Assembly (NCBI GenBank): GCA_902792535.1
Contig: CADAZU010000020.1
Span: 1-58,453 of the forward strand
Origin: an uncultured Bacteroidales bacterium
GTDB taxonomy: Bacteria; Bacteroidota; Bacteroidia; Bacteroidales; Paludibacteraceae
Direction: 5' to 3'
Length of the DNA: 58,453 bases
Shown: in pieces, positions 24,690 through 31,900 of the stretch
Numbering within the stretch: the stretch's first letter is position 1
Layout of the letters: each line of letters begins with the position of its first letter
The notes under the pieces: generated by a model
What the model saw: the letters and a program-made list of their open reading frames with translations, nothing else
Databases searched by the model: none
Told to the model about the DNA's origin: nothing
Made by a program: the position numbers and the translations under genes

Positions 24690-24748
24690 ATTTTGTGAAT
24701 ACTTTCTTCATTTTTTTGCTCTTTTCTTCATTTTAGCCTCTCCAAACA

Positions 24749-24786
24749 CATCCAGCCCTGCCTCACGAAAGAGACAGGGCTGGATG
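24749..24786 (-). terminator. Terminator hairpin of junction repeat I, copy 1
   Basis: CATCCAGCCCTG and CAGGGCTGGATG form a perfect 12-pair stem with further partial pairing in the loop. Copies lie at 26127-26160, 27782-27819 and 28537-28574, each just downstream of a minus-strand gene. Confidence 0.85.
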
Positions 24787-24823
24787 CATCGCCTAATACG
24801 GGAGGGTTATCCTTGGTTATGGA

Positions 24824-24964
24824 TCATTCTGCGATCTTTGTTTCTTTCTTTGCCATAATCTCACGGACACGAGCTTCCCATACTTTTCTAAGCCCAACCA
24901 TTTTGCGCAGTGCTTCCAAGCGTTCCTCTTCCGAATTAAATTTTACGAATACACTGTCATCCAT
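24824..24964 (-). CDS. Small conserved repeat-borne ORF (46 residues)
   Basis: MDDSVFVKFNSEEERLEALR begins a 46-residue, charged, probably helical peptide ending in KKETKIAE. A good Shine-Dalgarno (GAGGAAC) precedes the ATG, and a promoter-like TACCTTCG lies upstream. Its last 25 residues and stop recur at 26198-26275 and 28328-28405, always before the same terminator block or before DUF6169. It lies downstream of a YafQ toxin gene. I do not recognise a family; an antitoxin-like or accessory TA peptide is a guess. Confidence 0.6.
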   Translation of the reverse strand: MDDSVFVKFNSEEERLEALRKMVGLRKVWEARVREIMAKKETKIAE

Positions 24965-25032
24965 AATGTTCCTCCTTTTTACCTTTTCGACCGCGAAGGT
25001 ACTACAAAAATCCGAATGTGTAGTAAAAGATA

Positions 25033-25305
25033 TTATAGCAAATCAGAGTGGGTGCCGGTACGCAGGAACAATAATGTCAGTTTCAAATCATTTTGTTCCC
25101 ACACCAGTAACCAATTCGGTTCAATATGGCATTCCCAACATTTTGCGTATTGGCCGGATAGCTTATGAGGTTTATATTGATTAGGTAAATTTCCTGTTTC
25201 CGCCAAGATGTTGGCTGCTTTTTGAAGTTTGGATATATTCAAACCGCGTTTCACACAGCGTTTGACGTCTCGCTCAAAACGATTTGTATATTCAATCGAA
25301 TACAT
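25033..25305 (-). CDS. yafQ: YafQ-family mRNA interferase toxin
   Basis: RelE-superfamily ribosome-dependent endoribonuclease; 90 residues, the standard length. Family features are the start YSIEYTNRFERDVKRCVKRG, the HKLSGQY stretch, CHIEPNWLLVW, and the ending LRTGTHSDLL with the His/Asp used in catalysis. It starts directly after the stop codon of the preceding antitoxin gene, so it is translationally linked. This copy is intact, unlike the deleted YafQ at 46980-47223. Confidence 0.92.
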   Translation of the reverse strand: MYSIEYTNRFERDVKRCVKRGLNISKLQKAANILAETGNLPNQYKPHKLSGQYAKCWECHIEPNWLLVWEQNDLKLTLLFLRTGTHSDLL

Positions 25306-25509
25306 TTACCCTAAGATTTGTTTGAACATTGCATCTACGCTTTCTGCTTTATATACACGCCCTTTGCGAACGTCTTCTAAAGCTTCGTCTATAGCCGGTC
25401 GACGCCTTTGAGTCAAACGCTCAGATATAACTCCTAATGAACTAAGGTACAGAAACAAACTTTTGCCTGCTTGCGTACGCTCATTGATGTTTACTGCATA
25501 AACTGCCAT
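25306..25509 (-). CDS. Antitoxin of the YafQ toxin
   Basis: A 67-residue protein starting MAVYAVNINERTQAGKSLFL and ending in VYKAESVDAMFKQILG. The start is nearly the same as that of the antitoxin at 26816-27052 (MAVYAM, then a QTTQGKALL segment), so the two are paralogues paired with different toxins. The C-terminal half would embrace the toxin. It lies 18 bases after the DUF2442 gene and abuts yafQ, probably within one four-gene transcript. The family name is not certain. Confidence 0.8.
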   Translation of the reverse strand: MAVYAVNINERTQAGKSLFLYLSSLGVISERLTQRRRPAIDEALEDVRKGRVYKAESVDAMFKQILG

Positions 25510-25527
25510 AATTTACAATAGATTTTA

Positions 25528-25815
25528 TTAAGAAACATAATCCAACTCATTGCGTCTTATCAGAAGCGGATAACGCTCCGGGTGTTTGAGGGACTCAACC
25601 TCCAGATCTATGTCTAACTTGGGCCACTCAATTGCATTTTTTCCACTCATTTGCACATCCAGCACCTCATTGATGGTCGCATCGCGCATCCATGGGACAC
25701 GGTTGAAGGACAGGAAATAATCCTGGCCTTGTACTGAAATCATAACGCCTTTCTCGTTAATCATCAATACGTCCACCGATGTGGAGCTGATATTGCTTTT
25801 TGAAGTAGTCTGCAT
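25528..25815 (-). CDS. DUF2442 domain protein
   Basis: A 95-residue protein of the DUF2442 type, whose hallmark here is AIEWPKLDIDLEVESL. DUF2442 genes are often paired with DUF4160, as here, in suspected toxin-antitoxin modules; which partner is toxic is not settled to my knowledge. The start at 25815 overlaps the DUF4160 gene by 59 bases. A later Met at 25767 would reduce this to 11, but part of the first strand would be lost. A second DUF2442 gene is at 37485. Confidence 0.85.
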   Translation of the reverse strand: MQTTSKSNISSTSVDVLMINEKGVMISVQGQDYFLSFNRVPWMRDATINEVLDVQMSGKNAIEWPKLDIDLEVESLKHPERYPLLIRRNELDYVS

Positions 25816-26008
25816 AGATTTCTACAAGTTGTTGGATTTTATTTATCTCATGCTGGCTAAAGTCGCCTTTGTATGCGATTTCCACTTGGGGCTCTAACCA
25901 GAATTTTGCTTCTTTGTCCTCCTTTATTACGTGGATATGCATTCTTTCTTCCTCGTTGGAATAAATCTTAAACGCGTATCCCTTCTCTTTCAAAAAAGTT
26001 GGACTCAT
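25757..26008 (-). CDS. DUF4160 domain protein
   Basis: An 83-residue protein with the DUF4160 layout: GYAFKIYSNEEERMHIHV, then EAKFWLEPQVEIAYKGDFS and a C-terminal helix HEINKIQQLVEIYADYFKK. The conserved His-x-His and WL segments are present. It heads a likely operon with DUF2442, an antitoxin and yafQ, behind a consensus promoter. Biochemical role unknown; the DUF4160-DUF2442 pairing suggests a TA-like unit. Confidence 0.87.
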   Translation of the reverse strand: MSPTFLKEKGYAFKIYSNEEERMHIHVIKEDKEAKFWLEPQVEIAYKGDFSQHEINKIQQLVEIYADYFKKQYQLHIGGRIDD

Positions 26009-26033
26009 CTTGTTAATGTTTCTATTTCGACCG

Positions 26034-26064
26034 CAAAGGTACTACAAAAAAATCAAATATGCAA
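26034..26064 (-). promoter_or_regulatory. Promoter of the DUF4160-DUF2442-antitoxin-yafQ operon
   Basis: On the minus strand, TTGC (26064-26061), 19 bases and TACCTTTG (26041-26034). The downstream half of the inverted repeat seen at other modules is missing. Confidence 0.8.
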
Positions 26065-26098
26065 GTATTTCAATGATTATTCTTGTTTTTTGTATCAA
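26043..26098 (-). repeat. Promoter-proximal repeat block
   Basis: ACAAAAAAATCAAATATGCA and the following AGTATTTCAATGATTATTCT reappear at 26358-26408 and 28453-28505. In two of the three copies this block is joined to the CATCCAGCCCTG terminator, forming a fixed terminator-promoter junction. Confidence 0.85.
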
Positions 26099-26126
26099 AT
26101 TTTCCCCTTTATGCCCTCTCCAAACA

Positions 26127-26160
26127 CATCCAGCCCTGCCATTTCTGACAGGGCTGGATG
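26127..26160 (-). terminator. Terminator hairpin of junction repeat I, copy 2
   Basis: Same 12-pair stem as at 24749, with a shorter loop. Confidence 0.85.
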
Positions 26161-26197
26161 CATCGCCTAATACGGGAGGGTTATCCTTAGTTATGGA

Positions 26198-26316
26198 TCA
26201 TTCTGCAATCTTTGTTTCTTTCTTTGCCATAATCTCACGGACACGAGCTTCCCAAACTTTTCTAAGCCCGATCATTTTGCGCAGTGCCGCTCAATTGTCA
26301 TTGCATAAACTGCCAT
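26198..26316 (-). pseudogene. Chimeric remnant: antitoxin 5' end fused to the small repeat-borne ORF
   Basis: From the ATG at 26316 the frame reads MAVYAMTI, as in the antitoxin at 26816-27052. After CAATTG it switches into the small ORF's 3' part out of frame and stops at 26272. The final 25 codons of the small ORF (from ATG 26275 to stop 26198) remain open. The 5' side, 26291-26364, is identical to 27027-27100. This looks like a deletion or recombination scar between two modules. Confidence 0.7.
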
Positions 26317-26333
26317 AATTTTTCCCTCCTTTT

Positions 26334-26378
26334 TACCTTTGACGCCGCAAAGGTACTACAAAAAAATCAAATATGCAA
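26334..26378 (-). promoter_or_regulatory. Promoter with TACCTTTG-N6-CAAAGGTA inverted repeat, copy 2
   Basis: TTGC (26378-26375), 19 bases and TACCTTTG (26355-26348) on the minus strand. The perfect inverted repeat spans 26334-26355. It now drives only the chimeric remnant. Confidence 0.8.
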
Positions 26379-26434
26379 GTATTTCAATGATTATTCTTGT
26401 TTTTTGTATGTTTCTGCTCCTATTTATGCTTCTG

Positions 26435-26493
26435 CCACTCCATCGTGGTTTTGTCGTGGTTGTTTGCTATTATAGATTTCTTATTTTAGCATT
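26435..26493 (-). repeat. Junction repeat type III, copy 2
   Basis: Second copy of the block at 23690-23760. Here it supplies the M-L-K-stop end of a RelE/ParE toxin gene. Confidence 0.85.
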
Positions 26494-26825
26494 CCTTTTT
26501 TCGGCACTACTCTCCTTTTGCGTCTAGATGGGTTCATGCTGTTATCCCATATTGCCAAGATGTAGCAAGTATCATTCTCATAGATATAGTAAACTCGATA
26601 AGTCCGTTTACCCTTTTTTGCCATAACAAAAAAGTATGTCGTATCTTGAGTTGATAGTTCGAAATCAACAGTACCGGAGGCAGGAAAATTCTCTAATATA
26701 TCGACAGAAGTAACGATAGCATCTCGAATGGCAGATGCTACTTTCAGGGAAACATTCTTCTTATAATAATTAAATATGCTTCTCAAATGCGTTCTCGCAT
26801 TCGTTTGCCATTTTATCAGAGCCAT
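26481..26825 (-). CDS. RelE/ParE-superfamily toxin
   Basis: A 114-residue protein with the ParE/RelE layout: an N-terminal strand (MALIKWQTNARTHLRSIFNY), two helices, and a beta-sheet ending in TYRVYYIYENDTCYILAIWD. ParE members inhibit gyrase and RelE members cut mRNA; the choice cannot be made from the motifs. It overlaps its antitoxin gene by 10 bases, the usual coupling. The last three codons belong to junction repeat III. Confidence 0.88.
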   Translation of the reverse strand: MALIKWQTNARTHLRSIFNYYKKNVSLKVASAIRDAIVTSVDILENFPASGTVDFELSTQDTTYFFVMAKKGKRTYRVYYIYENDTCYILAIWDNSMNPSRRKRRVVPKKGMLK

Positions 26826-27052
26826 GATGCTACTTCTCTCTTGAAATCATCGTGCGATATACCACCTTCGGTACGTGCTTCTGCGGCAGATTGCGCCAAT
26901 ATATCTCGCATTTCTTCTATAGAAAATTGGCATGGCGCTTGGTCTGGCGAGTCTGATACATGTACCAGGCGTATGTCTAACGTACCCAGATAAGCCAATA
27001 ATGCTTTACCTTGGGTTGTCTGGTCGTCAATTGTCATTGCATAAACTGCCAT
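26816..27052 (-). CDS. Antitoxin of the RelE/ParE toxin
   Basis: A 78-residue acidic protein starting MAVYAMTIDDQTTQGKALLA and ending HDDFKREVASWL. The N-terminus resembles the YafQ antitoxin at 25306-25509, which suggests a shared DNA-binding or dimerisation part with a swapped toxin-binding tail. It precedes and overlaps the toxin gene and has a strong promoter with the inverted repeat about 20 bases before its start. Confidence 0.83.
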   Translation of the reverse strand: MAVYAMTIDDQTTQGKALLAYLGTLDIRLVHVSDSPDQAPCQFSIEEMRDILAQSAAEARTEGGISHDDFKREVASWL

Positions 27053-27100
27053 AATTTTTCCCTCCTTTTTACCTTTGACGCCGCAAAGGTACTACAAAAA
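27027..27100 (-). repeat. 74-base exact repeat: antitoxin start plus promoter
   Basis: Identical to 26291-26364. It covers the first eight antitoxin codons, the ribosome binding site, the inverted repeat and the -7 element. Confidence 0.9.
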
Positions 27101-27114
27101 TTTGGAATACGCAA
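27070..27114 (-). promoter_or_regulatory. Promoter with TACCTTTG-N6-CAAAGGTA inverted repeat, copy 3
   Basis: TTGC (27114-27111), 19 bases and TACCTTTG (27091-27084) on the minus strand; inverted repeat 27070-27091. It drives the antitoxin-RelE/ParE pair. Confidence 0.82.
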
Positions 27115-27181
27115 GCCTTTGGCATTAAAAATCAGATTTATTGGAATTTTTTACCACTCCACCCTACAGCATCGCCGCCAC
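27084..27181 (-). repeat. Junction repeat type II, copy 2
   Basis: Second copy of the block at 24242-24331. Here it supplies the RVAAML end of the HicB antitoxin. Confidence 0.85.
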
Positions 27182-27502
27182 TCGCATATCTAATGCTTCA
27201 CTGATAAATGCATTTATAGACTCGCCTGCTTGTTTGGCCAACGCGGCTATTGCGCTATGCGTCTCCGGTTTGATACGGATATTTAATTGTCCGGAGTAAC
27301 TCTTATGAGGCTCTATGCCTTCTGCCACGCAGTATGCGACATAATCATCAACGGCCTCATGAAAAGCCTCCGTTAATTCCCGAACACTTTCTCCCTCGAA
27401 ATTAACCAAACCGTCAATTCCCTCTATTTTCCCATAGAAGCAGGCATCTTTTTCTGAAAAACTAACAGTCCCGAGATAGCCTTTGTAACTCAATGTATTC
27501 AT
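27164..27502 (-). CDS. hicB: HicB-family antitoxin
   Basis: HicB neutralises the HicA RNase and represses its operon. The 112-residue protein has the partial RNase H-like HicB fold (GYLGTVSFSEKDACFYGKIE, then GLVNFEGESVRELTEAFHEA). A C-terminal ribbon-helix-helix (SGQLNIRIKPETHSAIAALA, then GESINAFISEAL) gives DNA binding. The upstream HicA gene is a deleted remnant, so HicB stands without an active partner. Its last residues come from junction repeat II. Confidence 0.92.
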   Translation of the reverse strand: MNTLSYKGYLGTVSFSEKDACFYGKIEGIDGLVNFEGESVRELTEAFHEAVDDYVAYCVAEGIEPHKSYSGQLNIRIKPETHSAIAALAKQAGESINAFISEALDMRVAAML

Positions 27503-27509
27503 AGTTGTT

Positions 27510-27664
27510 TTATTTTAGATATCCTTTATTCTCCAGTTCTTCTAATACTTGCCGAAGTGCATACTGCCTTACAATATTCACCGGATGAGGTTTATGGAGC
27601 ATTATGGGATGACCATCTTCATCTTTAATAGGAATCGTGCTATCAATTTTTCTTTTGAACTCAT
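27510..27664 (-). pseudogene. hicA: HicA-type toxin with internal deletion and frameshift
   Basis: From ATG 27664 the frame reads MSSKEKLIARF, the standard start of longer HicA proteins, and then stops early. The shifted frame reads IPIKDEDGHPIMLHKPHPVN and continues to KGYLK-stop at 27510, the standard end with the LHKPHP motif. About 35-40 codons between the two are missing, including the region expected to hold the catalytic His. The toxin should be inactive, while the following hicB is intact. Confidence 0.75.
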
Positions 27665-27679
27665 ATTACAAATTTTGTG

Positions 27680-27710
27680 CAAAGGTAACTATTTTTTAGT
27701 TACAAACCAA
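27680..27710 (-). promoter_or_regulatory. hicAB promoter
   Basis: On the minus strand, TTGG (27710-27707), 19 bases and TACCTTTG (27687-27680), about 15 bases before the hicA remnant. Confidence 0.65.
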
Positions 27711-27781
27711 ATCTTTTCCAAAAAAAGTGATATTATTCTTCATTTTTTTGCTCTTTTCCCCATTTATACCCCCTCCAAACA

Positions 27782-27819
27782 CATCCAGCCCTGCCTCTCG
27801 AAAGAGACAGGGCTGGATG
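27782..27819 (-). terminator. Terminator hairpin of junction repeat I, copy 3
   Basis: Same 12-pair stem, 20 bases downstream of the DUF6169 stop codon. Confidence 0.85.
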
Positions 27820-27839
27820 CATCGCCTAATACGGGAGGG

Positions 27840-28331
27840 TTATCCTTGGTTATGGATCTTAGTAAAATCATGGAAGGCACTAATCACCTTAATATACATC
27901 GGGTGATCCTTGCGCAGAAGGATACTTGAGAAATAACGTACATTATCTATTGTCATCCCTTCGCTGTGCAATGAGAACAGATCGTTCTTCTCGTAGGTTT
28001 CGAACCATATTCTAAATAACCTATCGCGGTATTCTTGGCGCATATCTGTCGTGTCACAGATATAGAGCATCACAGGTTCCTTTTGCGCAAAAAACTCCTC
28101 TATAATCACTCGTATTGTTTCAAAAACTCCTTTATCCGCCAGAGAAGAACTACCGGACTCATTTATAAGAAAGAATTGGTATACCCCCTCATCGAAGAAC
28201 GATACATCCGCTACAAATCCTACGGAATAAGAAATTCCGTGTTTTGTTACGAACGAAAAGATATTTTCATCTTCCTGTTCTACTTTATAAGGAGAACGCA
28301 GGTTTACTGCTTCAAGAGAGATATGGATCAT
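27840..28331 (-). CDS. DUF6169 family protein
   Basis: A 163-residue protein that resembles the Bacteroidetes DUF6169 family as I recall it: an opening PYKVEQEDENIFSFVTKHGI, a central SYSVGFVADVSFF, and LYICDTTDMRQEYRDRLFRI. Function unknown. Its ATG overlaps the stop of the truncated small ORF (ATGA). The octamer GATCCATA occurs at its start codon and again at its end (KIHNQG). At 24820 and 26195 the same flanking sequence is present without the gene, with only one octamer. Confidence 0.72.
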   Translation of the reverse strand: MIHISLEAVNLRSPYKVEQEDENIFSFVTKHGISYSVGFVADVSFFDEGVYQFFLINESGSSSLADKGVFETIRVIIEEFFAQKEPVMLYICDTTDMRQEYRDRLFRIWFETYEKNDLFSLHSEGMTIDNVRYFSSILLRKDHPMYIKVISAFHDFTKIHNQG

Positions 28332-28405
28332 TCTGCAATCTTTGTTTCTTTCTTTGCCATAATCTCACGGACACGAGCTTCCCAAACTTTTCTAAGCCCG
28401 ATCAT
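28328..28405 (-). CDS. Small repeat-borne ORF, truncated copy (25 residues)
   Basis: The frame MIGLRKVWEARVREIMAKKE ends in TKIAE and a stop that overlaps the DUF6169 start. It is the 3' part of the 46-residue ORF at 24824-24964. The first 21 codons are replaced by the promoter/inverted-repeat leader. It may serve only to couple translation into DUF6169. Confidence 0.45.
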   Translation of the reverse strand: MIGLRKVWEARVREIMAKKETKIAE

Positions 28406-28429
28406 TTTGCGCAGTGCCGCCTTCCTTTT

Positions 28430-28474
28430 TACCTTTGACGCCGCAAAGGTACTACAAAAAAATCAAATATGCAA
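28430..28474 (-). promoter_or_regulatory. Promoter with TACCTTTG-N6-CAAAGGTA inverted repeat, copy 4
   Basis: TTGC (28474-28471), 19 bases and TACCTTTG (28451-28444) on the minus strand; inverted repeat 28430-28451. It drives the truncated small ORF and DUF6169. Confidence 0.82.
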
Positions 28475-28536
28475 GTATTTAATGATTATTCTTGCTTTTT
28501 GTATCAAATTTTCCCCGTTTATACCCTCTCCAAACA

Positions 28537-28574
28537 CATCCAGCCCTGCCTCACGAAAGAGACAGGGCTGGGTG
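28537..28574 (-). terminator. Terminator hairpin of junction repeat I, copy 4
   Basis: Same stem with one changed base, 21 bases downstream of the small peptide gene at 28595-28744. Confidence 0.8.
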
Positions 28575-28594
28575 ATTTCATAAAGCGGAAGGAC

Positions 28595-28744
28595 TTAGAT
28601 CGTCTCTCCCGGAGTTTCCGGCGCTACGTCTAGGCGCTTCGGAGCGGGATTATAACTTGCTCCCGGAGAAGGAGGAACTAATATGAATGCCTCCGGACCA
28701 ACCTTCTCTACTGCCATTTCTGGTTGTTTATACATCTTTTTCAT
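28595..28744 (-). CDS. Small peptide gene downstream of giant protein 1 (49 residues)
   Basis: MKKMYKQPEMAVEKVGPEAF is followed by ILVPPSPGAS and an acidic, Pro-rich tail. The opening M-K-K-x-Y-x-x-P is typical of a widespread class of small Bacteroidales proteins with no known role. It has its own promoter and sits 240 bases downstream of the giant secreted protein gene. A similar small ORF (39 residues) follows the second giant gene. It has no signal peptide. A link with the giant proteins is inferred from position only. Confidence 0.6.
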   Translation of the reverse strand: MKKMYKQPEMAVEKVGPEAFILVPPSPGASYNPAPKRLDVAPETPGETI

Positions 28745-28769
28745 AATTTTTCCGTTTCTATTTCGGCTG

Positions 28770-28800
28770 CAAATTTACTACAAATAATTTAAACTACCAA
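28770..28800 (-). promoter_or_regulatory. Promoter of the 49-residue peptide gene
   Basis: On the minus strand, TTGG (28800-28797), 19 bases and TAAATTTG (28777-28770), about 25 bases before the start codon. Confidence 0.65.
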
Positions 28801-28837
28801 ATAATTTGATAAAAATAATTGTTTTTTATGTTTATTG

Positions 28838-28959
28838 CTGATTAAGAAATTACATCTTCTTGTGAGGATTTGCGGCGGGCAGAGTTGTTAAATTTATTTA
28901 GACAGGCTCTGCCCGTTACAAATACTCGTAGCGTTGTAAACGCGCAATTTCTTAATCAG
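28838..28959. repeat. 122-base MITE-like element with terminal inverted repeats
   Basis: CTGATTAAGAAATT (28838-28851) and AATTTCTTAATCAG (28946-28959) are perfect 14-base inverted ends. Inside lies a second perfect pair, CGGGCAGAG (28876-28884) and CTCTGCCCG (28907-28915). TGTTTTTTATGTTT flanks it at 28820-28833 and 28960-28973. It has no coding capacity. It may be a small non-autonomous transposon or a strong terminator for giant gene 1. Confidence 0.65.
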
Positions 28960-28983
28960 TGTTTTTTATGTTTTTTTCAACAA

Positions 28984-31900
28984 TCATTTTACCATTTTAC
29001 CGGTAGCGTCGTACATCTTCTCACCGCGCAGGATATAAACGTGCTCGTTGATAATCACTTTCTGTGCACCGCTCTCGCTTGCATTGATGTTATCTACGCC
29101 GGTAGTAACCATCGGGGCTTTAGAGACAAGCATCAGTCCGTAGCCTTCGTTGTTACCCTTATTCAGATCTACCGTGTACTCACCCATCGACAAGTTCCAG
29201 ATGATATTACCATCTTTCGTCAAGTAGAGGTCTGCATTGTTCTTAGGCTCAGCTACGCTGATGTTGTAAGTTCCGTTAGCCGGAGCATAAACTTTCAGTA
29301 CGTACGATGCTGTACCATTCGTCCAAGCTGCTTCTTCGATAGACAGACGCTTACCACCGTAGTTCTCTGTCCAAAGCATTGCAGCCGTATTCGATGTTGC
29401 ATTGTTCATCGTCAACATGTCGTGACCTTGCGTGTACTCACCGGTTGCATCTTCCGAAGCACGAACGATGATTTGGCTTTCGAAGTTCGTTGCCTCATTA
29501 TGTGTGATACGTACTGCGTAAGCGCACATGCTTGCATCCTCGCGTTTCGGAGCACGATAGGTGCCGCTATGATCAATATTGCCGATAGTAACAGCGGTAG
29601 TGGTTTGTACGAAGAACGCGGTACCTACTACGAAGTTGAACTGCAGGGCTGCCGGATCATACGAATCCCATCCGTGAGTATTATTGTTGAATACTTGCGT
29701 CAACGTGCTAACATCAATGTAACGCATCGTCGGGTTAGCCAAACCGTTCCAGTTGGAGTGTGTTCCATCTGTAGCTTCTGCACTAGTCACGCTGATGGTA
29801 GTTCCGCTGAACAAATTATCCTTCCAGCCTTCAGCAGCTTTGAAGCGGATAGTATTCGGCGTACCCGGGTTGAAACCAATCAGGTAAGCATAACCTGCCT
29901 GCATCTTATTGCCGGTTAGACGCTTCCAACCGTTCAACATTGTCTGTGCACGCTTCTCGGTATCATACTCCCAAACCTCGAAGTCTGAACGATAAACCAA
30001 CTGTGTACCATTCTTCAGCATTACGCCTTCGTTAACATTTACATCAAACGGAACGGCAACGCTATACCAGTAGTCCGGATCTAAATCACCGTCACAGAGC
30101 TGGTAATCAAAGTAGAAGTCTCCATCGACATTCAACTGAGCAGCATCTACAATCTGGTTAGACTTACCTGCCTTAGAACTGAAGTAGAGATCTTGAGCAG
30201 TTACTTCTGCGCTATTGTTAATGATAGCACCTTCGTTCATATACAAGTCACCTACTTCTTTGTCCACAGAAACAGTCCATGTCTTATCTTCACCGATTAC
30301 CACGTCGCCGTTATCAGGCACGGCACTTTCATCGGCATCAGTGTTAATCTCTGTCAACGGAATCTCTACATAGAGAGCAACTGCGGATTGACCAGAAGCG
30401 TAGCAAGAGAAGATATTTGAACCGCCATTATACTTCAAATGTTTGCGAGTATTAGTTCCATTTGCAGTAATAGATGCAACACCTTCAGAAATCGTAATCG
30501 TCCATTGACCATTTGCATCATTTTCTGCTTGAGTCTTCAAGTGGTTATTACTGCTGCTTGCTGCATAGATGTAACCTGCGCCTGTATTGAACTCCCAAGC
30601 ATTGGTTGTTCCTCCGAGCGTGAAGATCTGCATCGATGAAGTACCCATAAGCACTGCACCTTCGTTCTTCTTCACAACAGCTGTCTCTGCACGGTTATTT
30701 TCGTTCTGACCTGCCATTGCAACATTGCTTGCTGCTGCTGCGATGATATACTTGTTACCTGCAACTAATTGTGAAGTCTCCGTTACAAGCGCCCATTTCT
30801 GCTTCGACTCTTCTGCCCAAGTAGCCTTGATAACTACATTGTATGCCGGCATCGTGAACTTGCCCTCTTCCGGAGTGATCACTTGGTCGTTCTCTCCATC
30901 GTTATAAGAGATAATCCAACCGTCAAACGTGTAACCCGGGTTCGTGAAGAACGTATTCGATTTAACTGTTATAGTCGCGTCTCTCATGTACTCTTCTGCA
31001 TCAGGAGATGTACCTACACCGCCATTAGCGATATATGTTACCGTATATGTCGGTTTCGGAGTCCATGTAGCGGTGAACGTTACATCTGCAGACAGCGTAT
31101 ATGCTGCACCTGCTTCATAGAGGTTCGTACCATCCGACCACTTAGCGAAGTCTTTATCTGCGCAAGTCGGTGCGGCACACAATGTAATCTCACCTGCCGC
31201 AAGACGCTCTGCTGCACAGATACCCGTTACATTGCTTGCTTCACCCTTCAGGTATGTAACTTTATAGCGTGTTACAGGAGAAGATGTGTAGTAAGTTACG
31301 CTTCCCGAGTACTCTACATCAATGTGCGTAATCTGGCAGTTACCTGCAGACGGGATAATATAACCTGCACTTACATTCACTTCACTGAAATCAAGAGTTT
31401 GGGACGTACCGTCATTCGGAGAAGTTACAATAGCTGCACCATCCGAAGATTCGGAGAAAGCTACTGCTTTTTGAGCTCCACTATTACATGTCAGCACGAT
31501 TTGAATAATATTAGCCGGACAATCTGGAACTTTAATATAAGCTCCCTTACCGGTGTTAATCTGCATGCCTGTCTGCTTCGAAGCAGATACAATCCATTCA
31601 CTTCCGTCTGTTGCTGTAATATTTACTTCCGAATTATAAGCGATAGATTTGTCTGCTACATCTGCATTATAATCCAAAACATAATGCAGATTTCCGCCCG
31701 TTTCATCTACTTGGCTATAGATACCATACAGTTCTTTCGTAGCTTCGCCGGTCTCCGGAGTATAGCTTTCAATCATCGTCGGTAGTGTCGTTGTCTCGTC
31801 AGCGTACTCAGTCTCGGACCAACCGAGGAAGGTAAAGCCTTCAACAACCGGACCTTCTTGCGAGAGAGTATATGGAGCTGTTTGCGGTGCATTAGCCGTT

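Noticed and set aside
23690-28800. Integron
   Set aside because: Cassette-like layout, but no tyrosine integrase and no attC-type imperfect palindromes; promoters accompany each module.
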